A DNA stretch of 64,000 nucleotides. Source: Polaribacter butkevichii. GTDB lineage: Bacteria > Bacteroidota > Bacteroidia > Flavobacteriales > Flavobacteriaceae. The stretch covers positions 186,001 through 250,000 of the forward strand of contig NZ_CP150661.1 in the NCBI RefSeq assembly GCF_038024105.1, given 5' to 3'. The translations under genes and the position numbers were made by a program. Within the stretch, counting starts at the first letter, position 1. Each line of letters begins with the position of its first letter. The notes beneath the pieces were generated by a model that was not told the origin of the DNA, did no database searches, and saw only the letters and a list, made by a program, of their open reading frames with translations. Below, piece after piece: positions 18,096 through 27,247 of this stretch.

Positions 18096-20630
18096 ATGAA
18101 AAAAAGTATAACTTTTATTTATTGTTTATTTGCATTTTTTACTGTAAATGCACAAGTAACCTTGTCTACAGATTTTACAAATTCTAACAAAGAAAAAAAA
18201 GCATTGTCTAATATTTGGACAGTCGCAAATCGTATTAGTCCAACAACAGGAGCAGGAGTAAGGCCCGATATAGATGTTAATCTTATTAGAATGATTGGCG
18301 GAATTAACAAAAAAGTAAATGGAGTAAACGTTCCAGATTTGTCTTTTGATACTGTAGCTTATGATGAAGCAACTGGTACTTACGTTTATAATTGGACACC
18401 TTTAATTTCTAGAATGAATAGAATTGTAAATTCCAATACAAAAATTTATCAATTAGTTTTAGATCAAGTACCATGGGCCTTTCAACACGGTTATACCTTT
18501 ATACCAGAAGGTACTTTTGATGGCGTAAATTTTAGAGAAGATGAGAAAGTTACCATTTACGGAAACTCTTTACCTCCGTTTGATAAAGTTGCCTATTTTA
18601 ATTATATAAAAGCTTTAATGCAAAAGTTAATTGATACTTATGGTATAGAAACTGTTGCATCTTGGCGTTTAAGAATTGGATCGGAAATTGAGACTCCAGA
18701 TCATTGGAAAGGAACCGAACAAGATTTTATAGAGCATTTTGCCAATACCGTTAAAGCTGTAAGAGAAGTGTTGCCTAATGCTATTATAGGTTTACACACT
18801 AGAGAACCAGATTTTGTTTTTAAAAATGGTACTATAAAAAATTATAAAGGAGAAACCATTAAATCTTTTGCTAATGGTTTAATTAATTATTGTTATGATA
18901 ATAATATTACCTATAATTTTTGGGGAATATCAGATTATATTTTAATAAATAATGCTACTAGTAGAAAAGTAACCGAAAAATACAATACTTTGTTTGAGCC
19001 TCTTAAAGAGAATCCAAAGTGGAATAAAAATGCAACTTTAGATATTATGGAGTATAGTGTAGTAACTTCTATGCAACCACCTGTGCCAGATGGTAAAGGT
19101 ACTTTAAGTTGTGTTACCTCGCATACTTCTTTAGTAAATTTAGGTTTGGCACATGTTTTTTATAAAAATGAAGAAAACGGTCTAGAGAAAATTTTTAGAT
19201 GGGGACAAAGACCCGAATCATCAGACCCTATAGCTATAGAAGTTTTAAAAAGTATGGAAGGAAAAATACGATATGAAACAGATCTATCTGGAGAACCGTT
19301 GTTATTTGTTAATGAATTTGATGCGATATTTTCTAAATCAGAATTAAAAAATGAATTTGATGTTTTAGTATATAATTATACACCTAAAACCTTAAATTAT
19401 TTTGATGCAGAGGCGGTTACAATTAGTTTTAAAGCAGATGTACCTGTAGGAACAACTTTATATTACCAAGATGCCATTTATGGAAAAGATCAAAATGCTT
19501 TTCAAAATTTTTTAGAAAATGAACCAGCTTCCGGATGGGTAAAATCTGGTTGGGACAGAAAAGCAGATCCATCAAGATCATTAAATGAAGCAGGAGCGGC
19601 AGCTTGGTCTACTTTTGTAAACCCAAACCCTTACAAATTTAATGATTGGAAAAGTATAACTACTACTGCACCTGTAGATGGTACACAGGGTTCTGTAATA
19701 ACTATTAAAACAGATTTACCTTCTTTTTCTTTTAGAAAATTTGAAATTAGAGAAAATCCAGATTTTATAGCAACAGTAAGTCTACCAAAAATTAAATGGG
19801 ATACGAATGAAGATTTTGAAGAATTTTCTACCTCACAAATGACTACTTCTATAAACAATAATTTGTTTAATATAACGGTTACTGGTAGTTTTCCTAAAAT
19901 GATAAGAAACCAAGAAATGCAAGTAGATTTCTTAAGTAAATTTAAAATATCACTTAAAAATGAAACTTCAAGTGATATCTTTTGGTTTGTTTGGTATAAA
20001 AATGGAGTGAAAAACCAAAAAAAGTTTACAGCAAGTGTTAATGATGCAACTTTTAAAACTTATACGGTAGATTTAAGCTCTAATGCAAATTGGTCTGGTA
20101 ATATAGATTCTTTTAATGTAGAAATAGCCAACAAAGCAGGTTCGGGTGATGTTACTGTAGAATCTTTAGAGTTTTTATTAAAAGCAGGTGTTGCAGAGCA
20201 CCAAATAAATGTAGAAATAGAAGGCTTAGGTTTTGTAAATCCTATTTCTGGTAAGTGTTACACAGGGCAAACGATTACGTTTTCTGCAACACCAAATGAT
20301 GGTTGGAATTTTCAAGGTTGGACCGGGAATGTTACTAGTGCAGATAGTTCTTTAGTTATTACTGCCAATTCAGACATCAATATAAAAGCTACTTTTTCTA
20401 AAACATTAAGTATTAATGATGAATTATTTAAAGAGAAATTAACGGTCTACCCAAACCCTAGTAAAACAGGTTTGTTCTTATTAAATGAAAGTTTAAATTG
20501 GCAAGTATATAATATTTCTGGTAGCAAAATAAAAGAAGGAAAAGGATCACAAATTGATCTTACAAAATTTAATAAAGGTTTGTATTTTTTAAAAACAGAT
20601 ACCAAATCTTTTAAACTATTAAAACTTTAA
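18096..20630 (+). CDS. GH39-like clan-A glycoside hydrolase with InlB-type repeat and T9SS signal
   Basis: An ATG at 18096 fits the promoter and gives a clean signal peptide ending near VNAQ, so the upstream TTG is not used; the protein is 844 residues. The catalytic part has WRLRIGSEIETPDHWKGTEQDFIEHF (about 190-215), resembling the acid/base region of GH39 xylosidases with Glu197 or Glu199 as candidates, and LDIMEYS as the likely nucleophile region. Near the C-terminus is a Listeria-Bacteroides type repeat (GWNFQGWTGNVTSADSSLVI) and a T9SS type A sorting domain (VYPNPSKTG...GLYFLKTDTKSFKLLKL). It leads a three-gene operon with GH5 and GH43 genes. The gene at 58322 is a full-length paralogue. 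A beta-xylosidase or uronidase role is possible; the family call is tentative. Confidence 0.7.
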   Translation: MKKSITFIYCLFAFFTVNAQVTLSTDFTNSNKEKKALSNIWTVANRISPTTGAGVRPDIDVNLIRMIGGINKKVNGVNVPDLSFDTVAYDEATGTYVYNWTPLISRMNRIVNSNTKIYQLVLDQVPWAFQHGYTFIPEGTFDGVNFREDEKVTIYGNSLPPFDKVAYFNYIKALMQKLIDTYGIETVASWRLRIGSEIETPDHWKGTEQDFIEHFANTVKAVREVLPNAIIGLHTREPDFVFKNGTIKNYKGETIKSFANGLINYCYDNNITYNFWGISDYILINNATSRKVTEKYNTLFEPLKENPKWNKNATLDIMEYSVVTSMQPPVPDGKGTLSCVTSHTSLVNLGLAHVFYKNEENGLEKIFRWGQRPESSDPIAIEVLKSMEGKIRYETDLSGEPLLFVNEFDAIFSKSELKNEFDVLVYNYTPKTLNYFDAEAVTISFKADVPVGTTLYYQDAIYGKDQNAFQNFLENEPASGWVKSGWDRKADPSRSLNEAGAAAWSTFVNPNPYKFNDWKSITTTAPVDGTQGSVITIKTDLPSFSFRKFEIRENPDFIATVSLPKIKWDTNEDFEEFSTSQMTTSINNNLFNITVTGSFPKMIRNQEMQVDFLSKFKISLKNETSSDIFWFVWYKNGVKNQKKFTASVNDATFKTYTVDLSSNANWSGNIDSFNVEIANKAGSGDVTVESLEFLLKAGVAEHQINVEIEGLGFVNPISGKCYTGQTITFSATPNDGWNFQGWTGNVTSADSSLVITANSDINIKATFSKTLSINDELFKEKLTVYPNPSKTGLFLLNESLNWQVYNISGSKIKEGKGSQIDLTKFNKGLYFLKTDTKSFKLLKL

Positions 20631-20654
20631 CATACTATATATAATTATCAGAAA

Positions 20655-22034
20655 ATGAAAAATATTTTATCACTATTACTTTTTTTACTTTTACTTACTA
20701 CTTCTAATGCACAAATAAAACACGGACTGCGAGATGAAAATGGAAGACACGTTATTCCTAGAGGTTTTGTTATTGTTACCAACGCTGGCGATTTTAAAAA
20801 TGAAGATTTTGTTAGAATGGTTAGAATGGGAGCAAACTACCAAGTTGTGCGCTTAGAATTAGGTAAATTAAGTAATTTTCCGGGTGCTAAATTCGAGCAA
20901 AGTTATTTAGAACAATTAGAACGTTTGGTAGAATTTGGGGAAAAGGTAGGCATTAAAACAGTTTTTAAAATGACGGTTTATGGTGTTAAAAAGTTTTCTT
21001 GGGAAGCTTTTTGGGCAAACAAAAATAATGAACATGAAATTTATATGAATGCTTGGAAAAAAGTTTGGCATCATTTTAAAAATGAAGATTATGTTGTAGG
21101 TTATGACGTGGTTAATGAACCAAGAAAATTAACAATGAATATTTCTTATAAAGATTTAACTAATGATTATTTAATACCTGTTTATCAAAAAATAATAGAC
21201 GAAAGTCAAAAAATTAATTCTAATAAAAAGATTTTAATTCAGTCTATTTTTATGAATAAAGGAGAAGGAGTTGATAACAATCAATATGCCGAAATAACGG
21301 CATCTGTAAATAGAAAAAACATTGTTTTTTCTCCGCACATTTATCAAAATAAACAAGATTTGGTACAGCCCGTAATGAGTCGTTTTGATAAAGAAGCAAT
21401 TATGTTAAAAGCACCTATTTTAATTGGCGAATGGGGTTTTCCAACATTTGCTAAAACAGATACTACTTTAGTTGGTAACTTAGGGCAGTATAAATATAGA
21501 GAGCTTTATATAAAAACTGCTGAAGTTTTTGATCAAATGGGTGTAGGTAGTATAAAAGCATGGTTTTCTGGCAATCCCAGTATGCAAAATTTTATGCCAG
21601 GTGGACCATCAACTTGGGCTATATTTTCAGATAAAAATGCCGTTGGTACATCAGAAAGAAAATATATTACAGACATTATTGCAAGACCTTACCCACAAAC
21701 AATTGCAGGAACTATTAATTCATTTCTTTTTAATTTTGCAACAAGAACTTTAAATGTTAATGTTACAACAGACAATAGCAAAGGAGCATCACAAATTTTT
21801 ATAGGTGCAAATAGACACTATCCTGATGGGTTTTCTATAATGTGCGGACCAGATGTAGTATTGGTTTATAATCCGCTTAAAAACGTAGGGTTAGAATTGG
21901 TAAAGGGACTAAACAAAACCAATATTTCTAACTTTATTTGGAATGAAAAATATCAACAATTAACCATTTTAAAATGGCCAAAAGATAACGAACAATTAAA
22001 ATTAAAAATTGTTCCAGGTATCTATAAACAATAA
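20655..22034 (+). CDS. GH5 glycoside hydrolase, endoglycoceramidase-like
   Basis: The 459-residue secreted protein has a signal peptide (cleavage near SNAQ) and a GH5 TIM barrel. The acid/base Glu155 lies in GYDVVNEPR and the nucleophile Glu259 in ILIGEWGFP. The N-terminal LRDENGRHVIPRGFVIV and the C-terminal beta-sandwich (IARPYPQTIAGTINSFLFNFATRTLNV) are typical of the endoglycoceramidase-like GH5 group. Lipids are unlikely substrates in this locus, so a glycan substrate is inferred. It lies 24 bp after the GH39-like gene and 6 bp before the GH43-like gene. Confidence 0.82.
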   Translation: MKNILSLLLFLLLLTTSNAQIKHGLRDENGRHVIPRGFVIVTNAGDFKNEDFVRMVRMGANYQVVRLELGKLSNFPGAKFEQSYLEQLERLVEFGEKVGIKTVFKMTVYGVKKFSWEAFWANKNNEHEIYMNAWKKVWHHFKNEDYVVGYDVVNEPRKLTMNISYKDLTNDYLIPVYQKIIDESQKINSNKKILIQSIFMNKGEGVDNNQYAEITASVNRKNIVFSPHIYQNKQDLVQPVMSRFDKEAIMLKAPILIGEWGFPTFAKTDTTLVGNLGQYKYRELYIKTAEVFDQMGVGSIKAWFSGNPSMQNFMPGGPSTWAIFSDKNAVGTSERKYITDIIARPYPQTIAGTINSFLFNFATRTLNVNVTTDNSKGASQIFIGANRHYPDGFSIMCGPDVVLVYNPLKNVGLELVKGLNKTNISNFIWNEKYQQLTILKWPKDNEQLKLKIVPGIYKQ

Positions 22035-22040
22035 TATTTT

Positions 22041-23348
22041 ATGATTAACAGAGAAAAATATAGTTTACTTTATGTGCTTTTTTTGTTAACTCAAATAAAT
22101 TTTTCACAAAATCCTATAACGAAAGAAGAAGGTGTTTCAGATCCTCATATTAGAGTTTTTAATGACACTATTTATTTATATTCCGGACACGATTCTAGTC
22201 CGGAAGATAAGTTATGGAATATGAAAGATTGGCGTGTATTTTCATCTACCAATTTATTAGATTTTACTTTAGAAGAGACAATATCTCCTAAAGAAAATTA
22301 TATGGATGATAATAGTTTTGATTGTTGGGCAAGTGACGCATCTACTAGAAATGGTAAATATTATTTTTACTTTTCAGATAAAAAACGAGGAATTGGTGTT
22401 ATGGTGTCAGATTCTCCAAAAGGGCCTTTTAAAGATGCTTTAAATAAACCTTTGGTTGCTCCTATGCACGATCCCACTATTTTTATAGATGACGATAAAA
22501 ATAAAACACCATATATTATTTATGGGGATAAATCTGATACTTATTATGTAGCAGCATTAAATGATGATATGATATCTACCGCAGAAATACCAAAACCAAT
22601 TACAATACATGGAGATTTATGGAAAAATGCTCCGAATTGGATGGATAAAAATTATGTGTTTAAGTATAATAATACCTATTATTTAAGTTGGGGTAGAGAT
22701 TATGCGGTTTCAAAAAACATTTATGGACCCTACCAATCTGTTGGAGCTTTGGGAAAAGGACATCATTTAGATGAATTTGCTCATGGAAGTTTCTTTTGGT
22801 GGAAAGGTCAGTTTTACCATGTTTGGTGTTATTATTTAAAGAAAGGTTTTAAGTTTAGAGAAACTATTATAACGTATTGTCATATTTCTGATGATGGAAA
22901 AATAGTTACAGACACACAATTTTTAGATGCACATTTTAAAAATGGAGTTGGCCAATACGATGCTTCTTGGAATGTTATTGAGGCAGAGTGGTTTTATGAA
23001 AAATCATCAGAAATTGAAAAAAAAGGAACTTTAGAAAAAGGATTTTTATTAACTAATATTCAAAATAAAAGCTGGGTAAGGTTTGCAAACATCAACCTTA
23101 ATAAACAATCTAAAATAGAATTTACTGTTAAGAATATTCAAGGAAAAGGTGAATTAGAAATTAGGGATGGTAGCCTTAACGGGAAACTTTTAGGGAGTGT
23201 TTTTATAAACTCATTAAATCAAAAAAAGGAAACGCAAAAAATAGTTTCTACAATAAAAAAAATAAAAGGAAAAAGAGATCTTTATTTTAAGTTTATAGGA
23301 GATCATAATTTTTATTTAGAACTAGATTCTTTTAAATTCTTAGAGTAA
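22041..23348 (+). CDS. GH43-like five-bladed propeller enzyme with C-terminal beta-sandwich
   Basis: The 435-residue protein has a signal peptide (about 1-22), a GH43-type propeller and a C-terminal CBM6-like domain (about 325-435; SKIEFTVKNIQGKGELEIRDG, LYFKFIGDHNFYLELDSFKFLE). The catalytic-base Asp34 is in VSDPHIRVF and the pKa-modulating Asp144 in MHDPTIF. At the position where the acid Glu is expected the sequence reads WKNAPNWMDKNYVFKYNNTYYLSW, with Asn197 where Glu is usual, so the acid may come from elsewhere (for example Glu245 in LDEFAHGS) or the enzyme may be inactive. Beta-xylosidase or arabinofuranosidase chemistry is the family norm. It ends the operon, with a terminator downstream. 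Confidence 0.78.
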   Translation: MINREKYSLLYVLFLLTQINFSQNPITKEEGVSDPHIRVFNDTIYLYSGHDSSPEDKLWNMKDWRVFSSTNLLDFTLEETISPKENYMDDNSFDCWASDASTRNGKYYFYFSDKKRGIGVMVSDSPKGPFKDALNKPLVAPMHDPTIFIDDDKNKTPYIIYGDKSDTYYVAALNDDMISTAEIPKPITIHGDLWKNAPNWMDKNYVFKYNNTYYLSWGRDYAVSKNIYGPYQSVGALGKGHHLDEFAHGSFFWWKGQFYHVWCYYLKKGFKFRETIITYCHISDDGKIVTDTQFLDAHFKNGVGQYDASWNVIEAEWFYEKSSEIEKKGTLEKGFLLTNIQNKSWVRFANINLNKQSKIEFTVKNIQGKGELEIRDGSLNGKLLGSVFINSLNQKKETQKIVSTIKKIKGKRDLYFKFIGDHNFYLELDSFKFLE

Positions 23349-23377
23349 AAGAGTCTTTAAAAAATATTTAATTTTTT

Positions 23378-23430
23378 AACATTCAATATAAAATTGGCAA
23401 AATTGTCTTTTTATATTGAATGTTTTTATT
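23378..23430 (+). terminator. Intrinsic terminator after the GH43-like gene
   Basis: ACATTCAATATAAA (23379-23392) pairs with TTTATATTGAATGT (23410-23423), followed by a T-rich tail. It ends the GH39-GH5-GH43 unit and isolates the downstream non-coding region. Confidence 0.8.
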
Positions 23431-23524
23431 TTTATAAATATTTTAATTATGAATAAAATTTAAAGCTTATTATTGTAAATACAGAAAGTTTAAATCTAGT
23501 TACTTACATACTTAATTTTATTAT

Positions 23525-23570
23525 ACAGGATAGAGCAGGATAAGTAATGCTTCTTGTTACGGTATGTTTG
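23525..23570 (+). promoter_or_regulatory. Orphan direct-repeat operator plus -7 box (no downstream ORF), copy 1
   Basis: ACAGGATAGA GCAGGATAAG at 23525-23544, then 18 bp, then TATGTTTG at 23563-23570, a perfect TAnnTTTG box. No start codon with a usable frame follows before the terminator at 23616. The geometry is identical to the copies that serve protein genes. Confidence 0.72.
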
Positions 23571-23573
23571 TAA

Positions 23574-23655
23574 TGTAGTTTTTTAAAAAGAATTAATTTT
23601 GAATTAGTATTTATTAAACACGTTTCTTTTAATTAAAAGAAACGTGTTTTTTTTT
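23574..23655 (+). ncRNA. Candidate small RNA 1 (regulon promoter to terminator)
   Basis: The start is estimated a few bases after the -7 box and the end is the T-run of a strong hairpin: AAACACGTTTCTTTT (23616-23630), loop AATT, AAAAGAAACGTGTTT (23635-23649), then T residues. The product would be about 80 nt with a 15-bp terminal stem. There is no ORF in it. The evidence is the precise regulon-type promoter and terminator pair; RNA expression is not shown. It could instead be what remains after loss of a gene. Confidence 0.5.
23616..23655 (+). terminator. Strong intrinsic terminator in the non-coding region, 1
   Basis: A perfect 15-bp stem with a 4-base loop is followed by a run of T residues. 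Its position 45 bp past a regulon-type -7 box is unusual. Confidence 0.9.
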
Positions 23656-23812
23656 AGTTTAAATTTCAACTAAAAAAAGCTTTACTTTTTTATAAAAATA
23701 GAAATAGTAGCAAGTAAGTTGTTGATTATAAGAAGTCTTTGAACTTGATTTATATAATAGGTTTTACTAAAATAAAAAAAGGTGTAAATAATATAATTTT
23801 TAACAATATAAA
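23656..23812. other. AT-rich spacer
   Basis: No ORF or structured element was recognised between the first candidate small RNA and the second orphan promoter. Confidence 0.4.
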
Positions 23813-23858
23813 TCAGGTGAGCACAGGACAGACATCTTTCTTTCATAAAGTAGTTTTG
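23813..23858 (+). promoter_or_regulatory. Orphan direct-repeat operator plus -7 box (no downstream ORF), copy 2
   Basis: TCAGGTGAGC ACAGGACAGA at 23813-23832, then 18 bp, then TAGTTTTG at 23851-23858, a perfect TAnnTTTG box. The first half-site is the weakest of the nine, but the invariant positions (CAG, A, CAGGA) and the spacing are kept. No ORF follows. Confidence 0.68.
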
Positions 23859-23861
23859 AAG

Positions 23862-23938
23862 CGTAAGGTTATTTAACTTTATTGAATTAATTTACAAGTT
23901 CCCTTTGTCTCCCCCAAGACAAAGGGACTTATTTTTTA
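23862..23938 (+). ncRNA. Candidate small RNA 2 (regulon promoter to terminator)
   Basis: The RNA would run from just past the -7 box to the T-run after the hairpin AAGT-CCCTTTGTCT / AGACAAAGGG-ACTT (23896-23930), giving about 75 nt. The loop is C-rich (CCCCC), an unusual accessible single-stranded stretch in such AT-rich DNA. No start codon with a usable frame is present. Expression and function are unproven. Confidence 0.5.
23896..23938 (+). terminator. Strong intrinsic terminator in the non-coding region, 2
   Basis: A 14-bp stem with one bulged T and a CCCCCA loop is followed by ATTTTTT. It ends candidate small RNA 2. Confidence 0.85.
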
Positions 23939-24028
23939 TAATGCTACCCCCTAATACTTAAGCTTAAAAGAACCTATCTTAAAAAATATGTTTTGGTTTA
24001 TCTTTAACATTTTCTTACTTATTGTTTA

Positions 24029-24084
24029 GCAGGGTATTGCAGTATAGGGCAGGATGGTGTAATTTTCTTTTTTTCTTATATTTA
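24029..24084 (+). promoter_or_regulatory. Triple direct-repeat operator plus -7 box upstream of the clan-A GH
   Basis: Three consecutive 10-bp units are visible: GCAGGGTATT (24029-24038), GCAGTATAGG and GCAGGATGGT (24039-24058). After 18 bp comes TATATTTA at 24077-24084, 69 bp before the ATG at 24153. This is the only copy with a clear third upstream unit, which supports 10 bp as the true repeat period. Confidence 0.75.
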
Positions 24085-24152
24085 TTAATTATAACATCTT
24101 CTTCTTTATTTTTAATTTCGATGAAATAAGAATAGGTAATAAAACTAAAAAT

Positions 24153-27122
24153 ATGATAAAAATTACACGCACTAAAATTCCCTTTTTTAACTTTATTAAG
24201 TACATTTTTATTTTGGGGTGTTTATTTGTATTAAATGCAGAATTTTATGCACAAGATTATCCTTTTAATTTACCAAATACAATTACAGCTAGTTTTAATA
24301 TAGAAACAACAAATAAAGAAGTTTTTAATAACAAGTTATTAGGTTATAATATTGAAGGTTTTAATACCAATTTAGAAAAAAGCTTTATTAAACTAGTAGA
24401 TCCTGTTACAATTCGTTTTCCTCATGGTGTTTGGGCTAATTTTTACGAATGGGAGACAGATGGTTATCAGCAAGATAGTTATGATAATGGTTCTCATCAA
24501 AATACATTAGACATATATGACGATAGAATAAAAGGGCACATAGCAGGTATTGCAGCTCTAAATACAGATAAAAAGAATAGTAATGGAGGCAAAGGTTATG
24601 ACATGATGTGGACTTATTCTATTAATTTTGACGATGGCCCAAGTAGTGTTGCTAGAGCAAAAAAAGACATAGCTTTAGGTTTAGAAGTAAAAGCGATAGA
24701 ATTAGGGAATGAGCATTTTTGGAAAAATCAACGTTCTAATAGAACCTCTACCGAAGCAAAATATTTGGCTGAGGCTTCTGCAGTATCTGCAGCATTAAAG
24801 TCAGAGTTTCCAGACATTCAGTTATCCATACCTTTAGGGTGGAGAAGAACACAGGCTAATTATAATAATTCTATAATTGGTGATGGTACATATTTTGATG
24901 CTGTAACTGTGCATAAGTATTTAGGAGCAGATCCAGATATACCAGGAGAAAGTAATAATGCATATAGTTCTTTATTAACCGCAAAATTAGAATTAGCTGA
25001 AGATGTAAATTGGGTAAGAAATAATTATGCACCAGGTAAGCCAATTTGGTTAACCGAATGGGGTGTTTCTGCAGGGTCAGACGTTCATGGTGGTGCTTGC
25101 TTAGGTATGGCAGATGCTTATTTATACATGTCGGAAAATCAACAGATTTTCCATAGAGCAAACTGGTTTAGTTTTAATAGAATATTAAATGCAATGGTAG
25201 TAGTAGGGGCTAATAGACAACCTGTATATCCTTTAAAAAAGAGAGGTTATTTATCTACATATAACATTATTAAAGACGTACTTAAAGATGCCGAAATGCT
25301 AAAAGGAACTGTAACAGCATCAAGTCAGTTAACAACAGAAAAAGGTTCTGTAAACGTGGTAAATGCAAGAGCCACAAGCAAAAATGGAGAAACAAGTGTT
25401 GTTGCTATAAATTTATCTGATAAACCGGTTGAGTTTGAATTGAAATTTAATAACATAGCTTATACAGGTACTTTTAAACACGAAGCGTTAGTGTTTGATA
25501 ATGTTGGAGTTGTAGCTGCAATTGATTTTTATCAAGATCCGTTAACTTTAATTAAAGAAGGATCGGGTACTATTACCTTACCTCCTTTATCGATAAGTAA
25601 AATTACTAATATTGTATTAAATTCTTCCATTAAAGTAATTGCTGGTTCTATTGAAGCGGAAGACTATAGAGAAGGTGGAGAAGGAGTTGGTTATTCAGAC
25701 ACTACTGTAGATAATACTTTAAGTGCTGGTAATGATACTGATGGTGTAGATGTTGCAACTGATAATAATATTACTTATGTAGGTGATACTCAACAAGGAG
25801 AATGGTTAAAATATGATGTAAATGTGTTAAAAAATGGAATTTACGATTTCGAATTTATATACGCAGCAGCTACGTCTGGTTCTTTAATTAGTGTAGCGCT
25901 CGATGATGTTTTACTTTTTAATAATAAATTGTTACCTAAAACAGCAAATGCTACAGATTTTAAAACAAGTGTACAAGAAAGTATACCACTAACACAAGGT
26001 TTGCATGAGTTAAAAATAAACGTTCTAAGTGGTGGTTTTAATTTAGATAAAATAAATATTTTATTAATTGCTCCGCCCGAGGCTCCAACTTTTGCAGTAT
26101 TTAAAGACGGAGATGTTTTAGAACCAGGTTCTGATTTAGAAGTTGAAGCACTAACTACATTAGAACCCTCTAAAATAAATAATATAAGCCTATATTTAGA
26201 TAACGTATTGGTCCGTTCCATCTCTACGGCTCCATTTAGATGGGGTTTTAATGAGCAAACAGATACCTTATTAGAAAATATGGTTAAAGGTACTTATGTT
26301 TTAAAATTAGTACTTACAGATAATAGAAATCAGACTTCAGAGACCTCAATAACTCTAGATATTAGAGATTTCGTTTTACAACCTTACAATGGTTTTGCTC
26401 ATAAAGTTCCTGGAGTTATACAAATGGAAGATTATGATATTGGTGGAGAAGGCTTTGCTTTTCATGATTCAACAATTGGTAATACAGGCGGAGCATATAG
26501 AACAGAAATAGGAGAGGATGTAGATATTTCTGCAGCTGGATCTGGGTTTGTTTTAGGAAGTTTGTCTGGTGATGAATTTACAAGGTATACCATAGATGTG
26601 GCTGAAGCAGGTAGTTATCAAATGTTGATAAATTATAAAACGTTTTCTTCTAGCTCTAAACCTTTTTCGGCAAAAATATTGACTCAGGATTTATCAACAT
26701 CAAAAGAAATATTTTCTTTACCTGCAGGGTCTACAACTTCTGGAATTGTAAAAATAGGAACAGGTGTTTTTGGAGATTATACATCGCCTAAATTTGACTT
26801 GCAAGCAGGAAAACAGGTGTTAGAACTTTATATTCCATCTGGTGGAGCAGGACCAAGTTATGATTTTGTTACCCTAGAAAAAGTAGGAACATTAAGTACA
26901 ACTGATGTAAATATTTTAGAAGAAAAGTTAAAAGTGTTTCCTGTACCTAGTAATGACGGTAAGTTTAATTTAAATAAATCGCATCAATGGAAAATTTATT
27001 CAATTTTAGGTACTTTAATAATAGAAGGTAACGGAAAACAGGTTGATATAAGTTCTTTTTCTAAAGGAATGTATTTATTGAAAATTGAAACAGGTGAAAA
27101 TAAAAGACTGATATATAGGTAA
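24153..27122 (+). CDS. Clan GH-A type glycoside hydrolase with two CBM6-like modules and T9SS signal
   Basis: The 989-residue secreted protein has a signal region ending near FYAQ (about 34) and a TIM-barrel-like catalytic domain (about 35-390). The candidate acid/base Glu187 is in AIELGNEHFW and the candidate nucleophile Glu302 in PIWLTEWGVS, followed by a small beta-domain. Then come a CBM6-like module (about 498-640; GSIEAEDYREGGEGVGYSDT), an Ig-like domain (about 643-735; LDNVLVRSISTAPFRW), a second CBM6-like module (about 745-905; GVIQMEDYDIGGEGFAFHDS) and a T9SS sorting domain (VFPVPSNDGKFNLNKS to the end). The gene at 56522 is a paralogue lacking the binding modules. The GH family could not be named; GH39, GH51 and GH79 relatives share the NE/TEWG layout. 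Confidence 0.72.
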   Translation: MIKITRTKIPFFNFIKYIFILGCLFVLNAEFYAQDYPFNLPNTITASFNIETTNKEVFNNKLLGYNIEGFNTNLEKSFIKLVDPVTIRFPHGVWANFYEWETDGYQQDSYDNGSHQNTLDIYDDRIKGHIAGIAALNTDKKNSNGGKGYDMMWTYSINFDDGPSSVARAKKDIALGLEVKAIELGNEHFWKNQRSNRTSTEAKYLAEASAVSAALKSEFPDIQLSIPLGWRRTQANYNNSIIGDGTYFDAVTVHKYLGADPDIPGESNNAYSSLLTAKLELAEDVNWVRNNYAPGKPIWLTEWGVSAGSDVHGGACLGMADAYLYMSENQQIFHRANWFSFNRILNAMVVVGANRQPVYPLKKRGYLSTYNIIKDVLKDAEMLKGTVTASSQLTTEKGSVNVVNARATSKNGETSVVAINLSDKPVEFELKFNNIAYTGTFKHEALVFDNVGVVAAIDFYQDPLTLIKEGSGTITLPPLSISKITNIVLNSSIKVIAGSIEAEDYREGGEGVGYSDTTVDNTLSAGNDTDGVDVATDNNITYVGDTQQGEWLKYDVNVLKNGIYDFEFIYAAATSGSLISVALDDVLLFNNKLLPKTANATDFKTSVQESIPLTQGLHELKINVLSGGFNLDKINILLIAPPEAPTFAVFKDGDVLEPGSDLEVEALTTLEPSKINNISLYLDNVLVRSISTAPFRWGFNEQTDTLLENMVKGTYVLKLVLTDNRNQTSETSITLDIRDFVLQPYNGFAHKVPGVIQMEDYDIGGEGFAFHDSTIGNTGGAYRTEIGEDVDISAAGSGFVLGSLSGDEFTRYTIDVAEAGSYQMLINYKTFSSSSKPFSAKILTQDLSTSKEIFSLPAGSTTSGIVKIGTGVFGDYTSPKFDLQAGKQVLELYIPSGGAGPSYDFVTLEKVGTLSTTDVNILEEKLKVFPVPSNDGKFNLNKSHQWKIYSILGTLIIEGNGKQVDISSFSKGMYLLKIETGENKRLIYR

Positions 27123-27247
27123 GTAATTACGATTCTTTTCTTATAGGGTAAAACTATATGGCTCATCATTAAGATGGGTCATATTTTTTACGTTAAAACT
27201 GTAAAACACATCAAAATTAACTTAAATATATGTTATTTTACCAAAAA

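Noticed and set aside
23349..24152. CRISPR-like or phase-variable repeat array in the 0.8-kb non-coding stretch
   Set aside because: The recurring units are promoter elements 200-300 bp apart, with different flanks; there are no evenly spaced identical repeats.
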